Shown: one piece after another, positions 46,722 through 56,983 of the stretch
Layout: each line of letters begins with the position of its first letter
Position numbering within the stretch: position 1 is the first letter of the stretch
NCBI RefSeq assembly: GCF_019084075.1
Contig: NZ_JAHREN010000001.1
Span: forward strand, 248,001-312,000
Direction of reading: 5' to 3'
DNA: 64,000 bases
Origin: Siccirubricoccus sp. G192
GTDB taxonomy: Bacteria > Pseudomonadota > Alphaproteobacteria > Acetobacterales > Acetobacteraceae
The notes under the pieces: generated by a model
What the model was told of the DNA's origin: nothing
Databases searched by the model: none
Seen by the model: the letters and a program-made list of their open reading frames with translations, nothing else
Position numbers and translations under genes: made by a program

Positions 46722-49700
46722 GCCAGCGCTGCCAGCGCCCGGCTGGCGACGGTGACGGCGGCGAGGTCGGGCGCCAGGGCCGCCTCCCGCGCCAGCCGCG
46801 CCGCGGCCTCGGCCGCCGGCCCCTGCGCCGGGTCGTGGCCGCGCAGCCTGGCCTCGGCCAGCCGCCCCTGCAGCTGCGTCAGGTCGCTCCGCAGCGCCGC
46901 CTTGGCGCGCGGGCCGAAGGCGCCGGGCGCGGGGGCGGCATGGGCGGCGGCGTGCAGCGCCTCCAGCCCGAAGCGGGCGCCGACCGCGTCCCAGGCCGCG
47001 GCCGCCGCTTCCGGCGCCGCGCCGGTGGCGGCGGCGAGTTGCAGGATGGCGGGCGCGGCGGCCAGGCGCGGCGCGGCCGCGGCGAGGGCGGCGGGCCCGG
47101 CCGGCAGTCCGGCCGCGACCCAGGCGGCGGCGGGCGGGCTCTCCCCGGCCCCCGCCCCGGTCAGGGCGGCAATGCCGGGGCCGAGCGCCGCCAGCACCTC
47201 CTCCAGCGGGCGGTCGAGATCGGGCGAGGCGAGCAACCCCTGCGCTGCCTCCGCCTGCAAGCGGCGGAGCGCCGCCAGCGCCTCCAGCCGCGCCGCAGCA
47301 GGAGCAGCGGCGGCATCGATCGCGTCGCAGGCGGCTTCCAGGCCGAAAGCCTCGCCGGCCAGCCAGGCGGCGCGGGCGACGCGCACCGGGTCGGCCTCCA
47401 TCGCCAGCCGTGCCAGCCAGGCGCAGCCCAGGCGGTTCGCCACCAGATTGGCGATGGCGGTGGCGATCAGCTCGCGCCGCAGCCGGTGGCGGGCGATGAG
47501 GGGGGGGCGATTGCTCGCGCAGCGGCTGCGGGAAATAGGCCAGCAGCAGCGGCGCGAAGGCTGGGTCCTCGGCCAGGTCGCTGTCCTCGATCGCCTCGGT
47601 GAGCCAGAGCTTGGCCAGCGGCAGCAGCGCGGCGATGGCCGGGCGCGTCAGCGCCTCGCCGGCGGCGATGTGGAGCCCAAGGCTCGCCGCATCCGGCAGG
47701 CCGGCCACCGCGCGGTCCAGCACGCCCGCTGCCTCCAACCGCAGCATCAGCGCCGCCTGGGCGGGCAGCGCCTCGGCGCCGGCATGTTCCTCCAGGCTGA
47801 CGGCCAGCGATTGCTGCGCATTGTCGCGCAGCACCAGATGGCCGACCTCCTCGGTCATTTCGCGCAGCAGCTCGTCGCGCTGGCGGCGGGTGAGGGTGCC
47901 CTGGCGCTCGGCATCGGCCAGCAGGATCTTGATGTTCACCTCATGGTCGCTGGTGGAGACGCCGGCGGAATTATCCAGCGCATCGGTATTGATGCGGCCG
48001 CCGGCGCGGGCGAATTCCACCCGCCCGGCCTGGGTCACGCCGAGATTGGCGCCCTCCCCCACCACACGGGCGCGGAGCGCGCCGCCATCGGCGCGGATCG
48101 CGTCATTGGCGCGGTCACCGGCCTCGGCCTGGCTTTCGGTGCCGGCCTTCACATAGGTGCCGATGCCGCCGAAATAGAGCAGGTCCACCGGCGCGGTCAG
48201 GATGGCGTGCATCACCTGCGCCGGCTCCGCGTGCTCCGCCTCGATGCCGAGCAGCGCCCGCGCCTCGGGCGAGAGCGGGATGGTCTTCAGCCTGCGCTCG
48301 AAGACGCCGCCGCCCGCGGAGATTTTCGCCACGTCGTAATCCGCCCAGGAGGAGCGCGGCAGGGCAAAGAGCCGTGCGCGTTCCTCATAGGACAGTGCCG
48401 GGTCGGGTGTGGGGTCGAGGAAGATGTGGCGGTGGTCGAAGGCGGCCACCAGCCGCGTCTGCCGGCTGATGAGCAGCCCATTGCCGAAGACATCGCCCGA
48501 CATGTCGCCGACTCCAGTGCAGGTGAAGGGACTTGAAAAAATGTCCTGGCCGAGCTCGGCGAAATGCCGCGCGATCATCACCCAGGCGCCGCGCGCGGTG
48601 ATGCCCATGCCCTTGTGGTCATAGCCCGCGGAGCCGCCCGAGGCGAAGGCATCATCCAGCCAGAAGCCGTATTCCGCGGCGAGGCCATTGGCGATGTCGC
48701 TGAATTTCGCGGTGCCCTTGTCGGCGGCGACGACGAGATAGAGGTCGTCGCCATCACGCCGCACCACCCGGTCCGGCGTCACCACGCCGGACTCCGAGAG
48801 ATTGTCGGTGATGTCGAGCATCCCGCGCACCAGGATCCGGTAGCAGGCGATGCCCTCCGCCTGGAAGGCCTCGCGCTCATTGGCCGGCGGCGGGTGCTTC
48901 AGCACGAAGCCGCCCTTGGCGCCGGTCGGCACGATGACGACGTTCTTCACCCGCTGCGCCTTCAGCAGGCCGAGGATTTCCGTGCGGTAGTCCTCCCGCC
49001 GGTCGGACCAGCGGATGCCGCCGCGCGCCACCGGGCCGGCGCGCAGATGCACGCCCTCCATCCGCGGCGAATGCACGAAGATCTCGCGCCAGGGCCGCGG
49101 CGCCGGCATCTCGCCGGCCGCGGCGCTGTCGATCTTGCAGGAGAGCCAAGCGCGTCCCTGGAAGTAATTGGTGCGGAGCGTCGCATCCAGCAGGCGGCGC
49201 AGCCGGGTCAGGATGCGATCCTCGTCGGGATTGGCCACGCTGTCGAGCAGCATGGTCCAGGCCGCGTCCAGCGCCGCCTCACGCCCGGCGCGGTCGCCGC
49301 TGAAATCGGGGTCGAAGCGGGCATGGAAGAGGTCGAGCAGCAGGCGCGCCGCCTCCGGCTGCGCCGCCAGCGCCGCCTCCACGCTGGCCTGGGCGAAGCC
49401 GAAGCCCACCTGCTTCAGCCAGCGGAACATCAGCCGCAACTGCCAGCATTCGCGCCAGTCCAGCCCGGCGCGCAGCACCAGGCGGTTGAAGCCATCCGCC
49501 TCGGCGCGGCCATCCAGCAGCGCCGCCAGCGCCTCCAGCAGGGCCGGGAAGCGCCCTGGCTCCGCCTCGGCACCCGGGGCGAGGGCGAAGACATGCAGCA
49601 CCACCGGGGCCGCGCCCTCCGGCGCCAGCCGATGCGGCACCTCCTCGATGGCGCGGAGGTCGAGGCTCTCGAACAAGGGCAGCGCATCCGCCAGCGGCAG

Positions 49701-51470
49701 CGGCCCACCGGGGCTGGCGAGCCGCAGCACCAGCGCCGCCGCGCCAGGCGGGCGGTAGAGCGCGGCGGCGGGGCGGCCTTCCGCCAGGGCGCGCTCGGCC
49801 AGCGCCAGGTCGGCCGCGCCCTCCGCGCCGGTGGCCACCTCGCGATAGGTGGGCGGGAAAGCCTCGCGCCAGCGGGCCAGCGCCAGGGCGGCGCCGCCCT
49901 CGCCGCGCTCGGCCACCAGCGCCTCCTCCAGCCGGTCGCGGAAGCTGCGCGCGGCCTGGGCCATGGCGGCTTCCAGCACCGCCCCCTCCACCGCCACCGG
50001 ATGCGCCGGGTCGGTGCCGATGATGTAGTGGATGCGGGCCAGCGGCGCGTCGCCGAGGGCGATGTAGAAGGCGCTCAGATGGCCGCCGAAGGCGCGCGCC
50101 AGCATGGCCCCGATGCGTTCCCGCAGCCGGGTGTCGAAGGTGTCCCGCGGCAGCCAGGCGATGGCGGAGACGAAGCGGCCGAAGGGATCGCGCCGCAGCA
50201 CCAGCGCGGGGCGGGGGCGGATCTGCAGATCCAGCGCCCGGCGCGCCGCCGCCAGGATCTCGGCCTCCGACGCCTGGAACAACTCGTCGCGCGGCCAGGT
50301 GTCCAGGATGTTGCGCAGCGCGCGGCCGTCATGCGCATCCGGGTCGAGGCCCGCGGCGCCGAGGATGCGGTTCACCTTCTGCGCCAGCATCGGGATGCTG
50401 CGTGGGTTGCGATTATAGGCCGCCGCCGCAAACAGGCCGAGGAAGAGCCGCACCGCCACCACCTGCCCGTCCGGGCCGAAAACGCGGGTCGCCACCACAT
50501 CGGCATGCTGCGGCCGGTGCACCGTGCTGCGCATATTGGCCTTGGCGACGGCGAGCGGCACCGGGTCCGCCAGCGCGGCGCGCACCACCGCCGAGAACCC
50601 CGCCGGGTCGCGCAGCACGTCGAAGACCGGCAGCGCCGCATCGCGCAGCAGGCCAAGATTCTCCGCCGCCACCGCGGCCGGGGCCGCCCCGGCCATGGCG
50701 ATGCGGCGGTGGCCGAGCAGCACGTAATTGTCCTCCGCCAGCCAGCGCAGGAAGGCGGCCGCGGCGGCAGGCTCGCCGGCTTCCGGCCCGGCCAGCACCT
50801 CCGTCTCCGCCTGGTGCAGCAGCGCTTCCATGGCGGGGAAGTCCGAGACCGCCAGCCGCACATCCGCCATGGCGCGGGCGAGCGCCGCCTCCAGCGCCTG
50901 CCAGGGGCTCGCCGCCTCGCCGGCGGGGACCACCTGGGGCCCCGGCAGCATGGCGGAGGGAGCGGCGCCGAGGGTGATCCGCATCATGCTCTCGCGCGGC
51001 GTCTCCCCGGCGGGGTCGCCAAGGGGATCGCCAAGGGGATCGATCGCCAGCAGCCGCCCCTGCGCGTCGCGCCGCACCGGCAGCACAGGATGCAGCAATT
51101 GCCGCACGATCCGCCCCTGCCGGGCCAGCGCGGCGAGGGCGCTGTCCACTAGGAAGGGCATATCGTCGGTGACGATCTCGGCCACCGCATGCGGGCCGCG
51201 CCCCGGGCCGGGCGGCAGGACCCTGAGCTTCGCCTCGCCCGGCGGCCGCTCCAGCGCGAAGGCGAAGAGGCTGGCCGCGGCCTCCGCCACCGCCTCGGCC
51301 GGCATGGCGGCGAGTTCCGCGGAGGGCACATCGGCAAAGAGCCGGCGCAGCAGCACCGCCGCATCCGCCGGCAGGCCGGGCGCCAGGCGATGCAGCGCCT
51401 CCTCCGCCACCTCAAGCAATTCGAGGCGCGCCGTGTCCGTGTCCGGGGCTGCGGCCGTGGGCAGGTCCAT
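46718..51470 (-). CDS. NAD-specific glutamate dehydrogenase, large (about 180 kDa) class, frameshifted as assembled
   Basis: Deaminates glutamate to 2-oxoglutarate with NAD. Corrected length is 1583 aa, as expected for the large GdhB/GDH-180 class. The N-terminal ACT-like regulatory region (MPFLVDSALAALARQGRIV) is followed by the catalytic region GGIRWSDRREDYRTEILGLLKAQRVKN, the active-site Lys in PTGAKGGFVLK, GDMSGDVFGNGLL and DPDAHDGRAL. The frame breaks at a G8 run (47500-47507); removing one base gives SPPLIARHRLRRELIATAIANL and restores a C-terminus ending ASRALAALA. A start at 51473 is also possible. It is coupled to an MFS gene. Confidence 0.9.
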
Positions 51471-51661
51471 CATGGGCTGTTTCCTCGAATTCCCGGGCAG
51501 CATCCCCGCTTCCGCCCCATCGGGGCAAGCGTGGCGGCGGCGCCGCAGCCGGCCGGGCGGAGCATGGGCCTCGAACCACCAGGCCAGAACTGCCCGAACG
51601 CGATGCACCCGGCGGTTTTCACGCTGCACGGCGGGGCCCGAACCGGGCTAGACTCCGCGGC

Positions 51662-52885
51662 ATGACCCTGACGCTCGCCGATCTGCTGGCGCCCCTGACG
51701 CCGGAGCAGTTCTTCGCCGAATACCATGACCGCAAGCCGCTGCACCTCAGCGGCACGCCGGCCAAATTCGCCGCCGCCCTGTCCTGGCGGCAGATCAACC
51801 GGCTGCTGGACATGACCCATATCTGGTCCGGCCAGTCGCTGCAGCTGGTGATGGACGGCACCCCCGTGCCGCCGGAGCAGTATTGCGGCCGCGCCACCAG
51901 CCGCGACAACCAGCCGGTGCCGCAGCCCGAGGCGGCGCGCGTGCGGGACTGGGTGCGGCGCGGCGCCTCCCTGGTGCTGAACGACGTGGACAGCCTGACG
52001 CCGGGCATGGCCGCCATCTCCCATGCGCTGGAAGCGGCCGGGCTCGGGAAGGCGCAGGCCAATGTCTATATCAGTTGGCAGAGCCACAAGGCCTTCCCGG
52101 CGCATTACGACACGCATGATGTCTGGGCCGTGCAGGTCGAGGGCGAGAAGGCCTGGAACCTCTGGGAAGGCCGCGCCGAATGGCCCATCGCGCATCCGGT
52201 CTTCCGCAGCCTGGGCCAGGCGCATCACGAGACCGCCAAGGGCCGGCTGCGGGAGCGGGTGCTGATGCGGCCGGGCGACCTGCTCTACCTGCCGCGCGGC
52301 TGGTACCATGACGCGCTGGCCGAGGCCCCGGCCTCGGTCCATATCGCCTATGGGGCGCATGCGCCGCTCGGGATGGATCTGCTCAACATCCTGCTGGAAC
52401 GCGCGCTCTATGACGTGGAGTTCCGCAAGCCGCTGCCGCGCCAGGATGGCAGCGCCGCCGCCCGCTTCGCGCTGACCAGCCGGGCCGGGCAGCTCGGCGC
52501 CCGGCTGGCGGAATTGTGCCGCGAGCCCAAGGTGATGGAAGTGCTGGAGAAATTCGTGGCCGATTACCGTTTCCACCGCGGCGGCAACGACCTGCTGGCG
52601 GCGCGCGGCCTGGCGCCCCCGGCCGGCGCCACGGCCGGGGATGCGGAGGCGCCGGCCTTCCGGGTGGTCGCCGCCGGCGCGAAGCCGGTGCGGCGCGGCG
52701 CCGATTGGGTGCTGAAGACCGGCCAGGGCCTGCTGCCGCTCTCGCCACCCGAGGCCGAGGCGGCCGGCTGGCTGCTGGCCCGGCCCGATGTCGCCGAGCC
52801 GGGATTGCGCGCCGCGCATCCCGGCGTGGATGCGGCGGCGCTGCTGGCGCGGCTCAGCGATGCCGGGCTGCTGGTGGCAGCCTGA
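51662..52885 (+). CDS. JmjC/cupin-type 2-oxoglutarate oxygenase (RoxA/YcfD-like ribosomal oxygenase)
   Basis: A 407-aa protein of the Cupin_4 family that includes ribosomal protein hydroxylases. A double-stranded beta-helix holds the Fe(II) triad: His148 and Asp150 in HYDTHDVW and His216 in LPRGWYHDAL. Other family text is RKPLHLSG near residue 25 and VYISWQSHKAFPAHYDTHD. A winged-helix-like C-terminal region covers about residues 250-400 and mediates dimerisation in this family. Likely substrate a ribosomal protein, but this is family inference. Divergent from glutamate dehydrogenase, and the following OmpA-like gene overlaps by one base. Confidence 0.87.
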   Translation: MTLTLADLLAPLTPEQFFAEYHDRKPLHLSGTPAKFAAALSWRQINRLLDMTHIWSGQSLQLVMDGTPVPPEQYCGRATSRDNQPVPQPEAARVRDWVRRGASLVLNDVDSLTPGMAAISHALEAAGLGKAQANVYISWQSHKAFPAHYDTHDVWAVQVEGEKAWNLWEGRAEWPIAHPVFRSLGQAHHETAKGRLRERVLMRPGDLLYLPRGWYHDALAEAPASVHIAYGAHAPLGMDLLNILLERALYDVEFRKPLPRQDGSAAARFALTSRAGQLGARLAELCREPKVMEVLEKFVADYRFHRGGNDLLAARGLAPPAGATAGDAEAPAFRVVAAGAKPVRRGADWVLKTGQGLLPLSPPEAEAAGWLLARPDVAEPGLRAAHPGVDAAALLARLSDAGLLVAA

Positions 52886-53310
52886 TGCGGGGATTTCTGC
52901 TGCTGGCGTCCCTGGCCCTGGCGGGCGAGGCCATGGCGCAGCCCCGCCCCTTCAATTGCGTCGGCGCCGAGCAGTTGGAGGATGAGGTCTTCGCCATTCC
53001 CTTCGCCCCTCGTGCCAGCACGCCAGGGCCGGCCGCGCAGGGCAATCTCGAGGCCGCGGCGGCCCTGGCGCGGCAATTGCCGGAGCGGAACCTCTGCGTG
53101 CTCGGCCATGCCGGGCCGCAGGAGGGGGGCGCCACCACCGGCACCCAATTGGCGGCGCGCCGGGCCGGGGCGGTGGCGGCGGCGCTGGCGCAGCTCGGCG
53201 TGGAGCGCGACCGCATCCGGGCGGAGGCCCGGGTCGCGGCCTATGCGCGCCGCGGGCCGATCCCGGCGGAGCGCAGCGTGACGGTGGTGCTGCTGCCGCA
53301 GTCGCCGTGA
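52885..53310 (+). CDS. Small OmpA-like periplasmic protein
   Basis: A 141-aa secreted protein. The signal peptide (FLLLASLALAGEAMAQ) is followed by a short domain with FAIPFAPRASTPGP, LCVLGHAGPQEGG, RRAGAVAAALAQLGVERDRIRAEARV and ERSVTVVLLP, the outline of an OmpA C-terminal peptidoglycan-binding domain. The usual TD..G..N.LS motif is degraded, so binding may be altered. The start overlaps the oxygenase stop (TGATG), so they are co-translated. It ends 19 bp from the convergent amidase gene. Confidence 0.78.
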   Translation: MRGFLLLASLALAGEAMAQPRPFNCVGAEQLEDEVFAIPFAPRASTPGPAAQGNLEAAAALARQLPERNLCVLGHAGPQEGGATTGTQLAARRAGAVAAALAQLGVERDRIRAEARVAAYARRGPIPAERSVTVVLLPQSP

Positions 53311-53329
53311 GCGATTGGCCGGCTGCCTG

Positions 53330-54757
53330 CTACCCCAGCGCCGGCCAGCGCCCCGCCCAAGGCTCGGCCGCCTCCCATTCCGCCGCGAGCGCGCAGAGCA
53401 GCCCGTCCGACCCGGCCGCGCCCACGAGCTGGAAGCCGATCGGCAGGCCATTGGCGGCCGGGGCGGAGGGCAGGGCGATGCCCGGCAGGCCGCCGATATT
53501 GGCGAAATTGGTGAAGACCGCATGGCCGCGCGGGCCCACCGCCTGGCCGGCGATCCGCTCCGGCGCCGCCTGTTCCGCCGGCCAGGGCAGGGCGGCGGCG
53601 GCCGGGGTCAGGATCAGGTCGAAGCCCTGGAAGAAGCCGGCCATCTCGCGGCGGAAGCGCGCCACCCCGTCCAGCGCGGCGAAGAGCGCCTCGGGCCGCA
53701 GCGCGCAGCCGGCCGCCGCCATCTCCCGCAGCGCGGGCGAGGCCGGTTCCGCCCCGCCGCCCCACTCTGTCAGCAGCCAGGCGAGGCCCGCCTGCCCGAC
53801 CGGCCCCCAGATCCCGCCCAGCGCCTCCACCGTGAAGGGCGCCTCGCCCTCCTCCACGGCATGGCCGAGGGATTGCAGCCGGCGGGCGGCGGCGGCGGTA
53901 CTGGCGGCGATCTCCGCATCCACCGGATGCGCGCCGAAGCGCGGCACATGCAGGATGCGGCAGCGCGGCGGCCGCGGCGGCACCAGGAGGGGCGGCATGA
54001 GGCGGGAGGCGGGGTCGCGCGGATCGGGCGGCGCCAGCAGCGCCAGCAACGCGACCAGGTCGCCGGTGGTGCGGGCGATCGGCCCGATCTGCTCGAAATC
54101 CAGCAGGATCGCCGGCAGCCCATCGCAGCGCGGCACCCGGCCGGGCGTGGGTTTCAGCCCGACCAGCCCGGCATGCGAGGCCGGGCGGCGGATGGAGCCA
54201 CCACCATCCGTCCCCAGCGCCAGCGGCCCGAGCCCGGCCGCCACCGCCGCCACCGCGCCGCCGGAGGAGCCGCCGGGGGTGAGCGCCGGGTCCCAGGGGT
54301 TGCGCGTCGGCCCGAACAGCGTGTTGTCGGTATAGCCCTGCAGGGTGAATTCCGGGACATTGGTCTTGCCCAGCACCACCAGCCCGGCGGCGCGGGCGCG
54401 GGCCACCGGCAATTCGTCGCGTTCGGGGATGTGGTCGCGGAACAGGGGGCTGCCCCAGGTGCAGGGCAGGCCGGCCACGGTGATGTTGTCCTTCACCGTC
54501 AGCGGCACGCCATCCAGCGGCGAGAGCGGCGTGCCCGCCCGCCAGCGCGCCTCGCTGGCTCCTGCCGCCGCCCGCGCGGCCGCCTCGTCCAGCGCGATGA
54601 TGGCGTTGAGCGCCGGGTTCAGCCGGGCGATGCGCGCCAGCACCGCCTCCAGCGCCTCGACCGGCGAGAGCGCGCGGCGGGCGAAAAGCCCGGCGAGGCT
54701 GCGGGCCGGCAGCAGCGCGGGGTCCATGACAGCCGGGTTCCCAGCCTTTTCCTGCAT
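53330..54757 (-). CDS. Amidase (amidase signature family)
   Basis: Hydrolyses an amide to an acid and ammonia. The 475-aa protein carries the Ser-cisSer-Lys catalytic set of the amidase-signature fold: the Lys in PLTVKDNITVAG, then TRNPWDPALTPGGSSGGAVAAVAAGLGPLALGTDGGGSIRRPA (cited in part) with the GGSSGG nucleophile loop. The C-terminal FTNFANIGGLPGIALPS block is intact. The ATG at 54757 is favoured by an AAAGGA ribosome site; ATG 54727 is possible. The divergent neighbour is a Bug receptor. Substrate unknown; families include acetamidases and GatA-like enzymes. Confidence 0.88.
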   Translation of the reverse strand: MQEKAGNPAVMDPALLPARSLAGLFARRALSPVEALEAVLARIARLNPALNAIIALDEAAARAAAGASEARWRAGTPLSPLDGVPLTVKDNITVAGLPCTWGSPLFRDHIPERDELPVARARAAGLVVLGKTNVPEFTLQGYTDNTLFGPTRNPWDPALTPGGSSGGAVAAVAAGLGPLALGTDGGGSIRRPASHAGLVGLKPTPGRVPRCDGLPAILLDFEQIGPIARTTGDLVALLALLAPPDPRDPASRLMPPLLVPPRPPRCRILHVPRFGAHPVDAEIAASTAAAARRLQSLGHAVEEGEAPFTVEALGGIWGPVGQAGLAWLLTEWGGGAEPASPALREMAAAGCALRPEALFAALDGVARFRREMAGFFQGFDLILTPAAAALPWPAEQAAPERIAGQAVGPRGHAVFTNFANIGGLPGIALPSAPAANGLPIGFQLVGAAGSDGLLCALAAEWEAAEPWAGRWPALG

Positions 54758-55164
54758 CCGATCCGTCCTTTCCGGTCCTGCCGGCCGGCGGGACCAAGCC
54801 GCATCCGACCCGCGTCGGCCGTTCCGCCCATCCGATCCCACCGGACCGGTCCGCGATGCCGTGCAAACCGAAGGTCCACGCGCCACGCTGCGAATCTGCC
54901 TGCGGCATGACAGGATCGAGGGCAAGGAAAAAGCATGCCAGGAGGCGATGGCACCGGCTGAAGGCAAAGGCCCTGCCATGCGCCGCGGCGCCCGGACCTC
55001 GCTGCCGATCTTGCGGGGCGAGGCGATCGAGGGGACCCTGCCCATCGAGCCCCGCCGCCGGGGGGCGGTCGACTCCTGGACCGGCGGAAATCGGACACCT
55101 ATCCAATACGGGCCGGGCTTCGGCCTGCATGCACAAAAGAACACCACCCAGGGAGAAACGCCTG
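54758..55164. other. Gene-free divergent region, amidase and tctC copy 3
   Basis: About 400 bp with no convincing reading frame. It is G/C-rich with short direct and inverted repeats (GGCCGGCGGG; ACCGGACCGGTCCGC) and contains an A-rich patch AAGGAAAAAGCATG near 54928. It should hold both promoters. No operator could be named. Confidence 0.5.
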
Positions 55165-56142
55165 ATGACCCTTTCGCGCCGTGGATTGCTCGCCGCCCCG
55201 CTCGCCCTCGCCGCGCCCGCCGTGTCGCGGGCGCAGACGGCGGATTTCCCGACCCGCCCGATCACCATCATCGCCGCCGGTGCGGCGGGCGGGCCGACCG
55301 ATACCATCACCCGCATCGTCGCCGACAGCATGGGCAAGCATCTCAGCCAGCCCGTGGTGGTGGAGAGCATCGGCGGCTCCACCGTCGGCCCGCTGCGCCT
55401 GGCCCAGGCGCGGCCGGATGGCTATACGCTGATGATCAACAATATCGGCATGGCGGCCAGCGCCACGCTGTTCCGGCGCCTGCCCTACAACGTGCTGGAG
55501 AGCTTCGCGCCGCTCGGCCTGGTCTCCGATGCCGCGATGACGATGGTGGCGCGGCCGGATTTCCCCGCCACCGACCTCGCCGGCTACATGGCCGAGCTGA
55601 AGCGCCAGGGTGACGTGCTGAACCTGGCCACCGCCGGCCTCGGCTCCGCCGCCAATCTCTGCGGGCTGCTGGTGCAGAAGGCGGCGGATGCGCAGGCGAC
55701 CGTGGTGGTGTTCCGCGGCACCGCGCCGGCCATCGCGGAACTCATGGCGGGGCGCATCGACATCCTCTGCGACCAGGCCACCAATACGGTGCCCTATATC
55801 CGCGACGGGCGGGTGAAGGCCTATGGCGTCAGCAGCCCGGAGCGGCTGCCCGGCCTCGACCAGATCCCCACCACGGCGGAAGCGGGCTTCCCCAGCATCG
55901 CGATGTCCACCTGGCACGGCATGTATGCGCCGGCCGGCACGCCGGAGCCGGTGCAGGAGGCGCTCTCCGCCGCGCTGCGCAGTGCCTTGGGCGAGGAGAA
56001 GCTGCGGTCCCGCTTCGCCGACCTGGTCACGGCGCCGGCAACGGCGGAACGCGCCACCCCCGCCTTCCACCGCCGCTTCCTGGCCGAGGAAGTCGCCCGC
56101 TGGCGGCCGATCATCGAGGCCGCGGGCAGCTACGCGGATTAG
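55165..56142 (+). CDS. Bug/TctC-family receptor (copy 3)
   Basis: A 325-aa periplasmic receptor, less similar to copies 1 and 2 than those are to each other. Leader SRRGLLAAPLALAAPAVSRAQ, then RPITIIAAGAAGGPTDTITRIVA, LMINNIGMAASATLF and AELMAGRIDILCDQATNTVPYIRDG, all in keeping with the fold. The ribosome site GGGAGA precedes the ATG at 55165. It is divergent from an amidase and upstream of an M20 amidohydrolase, so the ligand may be an amide-derived acid; this is a guess from context. No TctA/TctB genes nearby. Confidence 0.9.
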   Translation: MTLSRRGLLAAPLALAAPAVSRAQTADFPTRPITIIAAGAAGGPTDTITRIVADSMGKHLSQPVVVESIGGSTVGPLRLAQARPDGYTLMINNIGMAASATLFRRLPYNVLESFAPLGLVSDAAMTMVARPDFPATDLAGYMAELKRQGDVLNLATAGLGSAANLCGLLVQKAADAQATVVVFRGTAPAIAELMAGRIDILCDQATNTVPYIRDGRVKAYGVSSPERLPGLDQIPTTAEAGFPSIAMSTWHGMYAPAGTPEPVQEALSAALRSALGEEKLRSRFADLVTAPATAERATPAFHRRFLAEEVARWRPIIEAAGSYAD

Positions 56143-56371
56143 GCTGGGCCAGGCGATCGAGGGGGCCTTGCTCCCTCGAACTCTCCCGCCAGGGGTCGGG
56201 TGGCCCCCGGGAGAAGATCCTTCGGGCCAAACTGGCCGGCAGGCTCGATGCGACGCGGCTCTCGATTCCCAGCCGAAGCCTTCGCGGGCCGGGGTCGACA
56301 TGCCTCCGCCGCCGGGTGCTTGGGCTATCCCTACCGTGGTCCCTGCCCGACCGGCAAAGGGGGCACATCGG
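56143..56371. other. Non-coding stretch before the SDR remnant
   Basis: About 230 bp after the receptor stop with no family-like frame. Composition is similar to the neighbouring decayed region; nothing regulatory recognised. Confidence 0.4.
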
Positions 56372-56652
56372 CTCACGAAAACGCATTCGACCGAGGCGGG
56401 CGAGTTCGGCATCCGCGCGAACGCGATCCGGCCGGGCGCGTTGAGGCGCCGCGGTTGCAGAGGGTCTTCGAGGGCCGGGCGCAGCAGAGCGGGCGCTCCG
56501 TCGGGGAGGCCGGCAAGGCCGCACTCGGCATCCAGCCGGCCAAGGAGTTCGTGAGGCCCCCGGATATCGCCGTGTTCCCGGCACCCGGCAGCGCCCGCCC
56601 GGCCTCCGGCCGGATGCTGCCGCTCGGCGGCGACATGCAGCCGGCCAGGTGA
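56372..56652 (+). pseudogene. Remnant of a short-chain dehydrogenase/reductase (C-terminal part only)
   Basis: Translation in one frame gives LTKTHSTEAGEFGIRANAIRPGA, close to the conserved helix and turn of SDR enzymes (LTK.LA.ELG..GIRVNAI.PG). A shift near 56440 then leads to VEAPRLQRVFEGRAQQSG and a C-terminus ending GRMLPLGGDMQ, the usual SDR end. The N-terminal NAD-binding half and the catalytic YxxxK are missing and there are further unlike residues, so this is a decayed fragment, not a sequencing artefact. Confidence 0.65.
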
Positions 56653-56752
56653 GCAGGACGGCTGGGAATGAAACAGGGTAGCGTCGGCCAGGAGCCCGTC
56701 CCCGGCAACACCGCCCACGCTGGTCGGGAAGGCTCTCGGCGAGGAGGCGAGG

Positions 56753-56971
56753 ATGTGCCTGCTATGTGCCGCCGGCCTGGAAGGCCAAAGACTCGCGCAG
56801 CGTGCCCATGTGCTGCAGCTCCTGGCGCTCGTCGAGCACCCCGATGCGCTTCCGGCGGAGGCGGCGCTGCGCCTCGCCGGGGAGATCCTGGCGCTGACCC
56901 GGCGGGGCCGGGCCGGGCGCCAGTGCGACGCCGTGGTCCCGCCCGGATCGGTCATCGAGGAAGCCCGCTGA
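56753..56971 (+). CDS. Small uncharacterised protein upstream of the M20 amidohydrolase gene
   Basis: A 72-aa reading frame starting MCLLCAAGLEGQRLAQ, preceded by GAGGAGG, with its stop 12 bp before the M20 start. It has a CxxC near the N-terminus and a helical middle (VLQLLALVEHPDALPAEAALRLAGEIL) with no signal peptide. No family recognised. The good ribosome site and tight spacing favour expression; overlapping frames are longer but have no ribosome site. Confidence 0.45.
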   Translation: MCLLCAAGLEGQRLAQRAHVLQLLALVEHPDALPAEAALRLAGEILALTRRGRAGRQCDAVVPPGSVIEEAR

Positions 56972-56983
56972 AAGGACATGGTC

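Noticed and set aside
45630..51152. Two long plus-strand frames opposite the MFS and glutamate dehydrogenase genes
   Set aside because: His/Arg/Gln-rich shadow translations without domains; the minus strand carries conserved catalytic motifs.
45438..51629. A single 2063-aa dehydrogenase-transporter fusion protein
   Set aside because: The join arises only from the extra base at the G8 run; after correction GDH ends with its own stop overlapping the MFS start.
54928..55160. Possible short gene in front of tctC copy 3
   Set aside because: The frame has no ribosome site of its own, untypical codon use and simply runs into the receptor gene in another frame.
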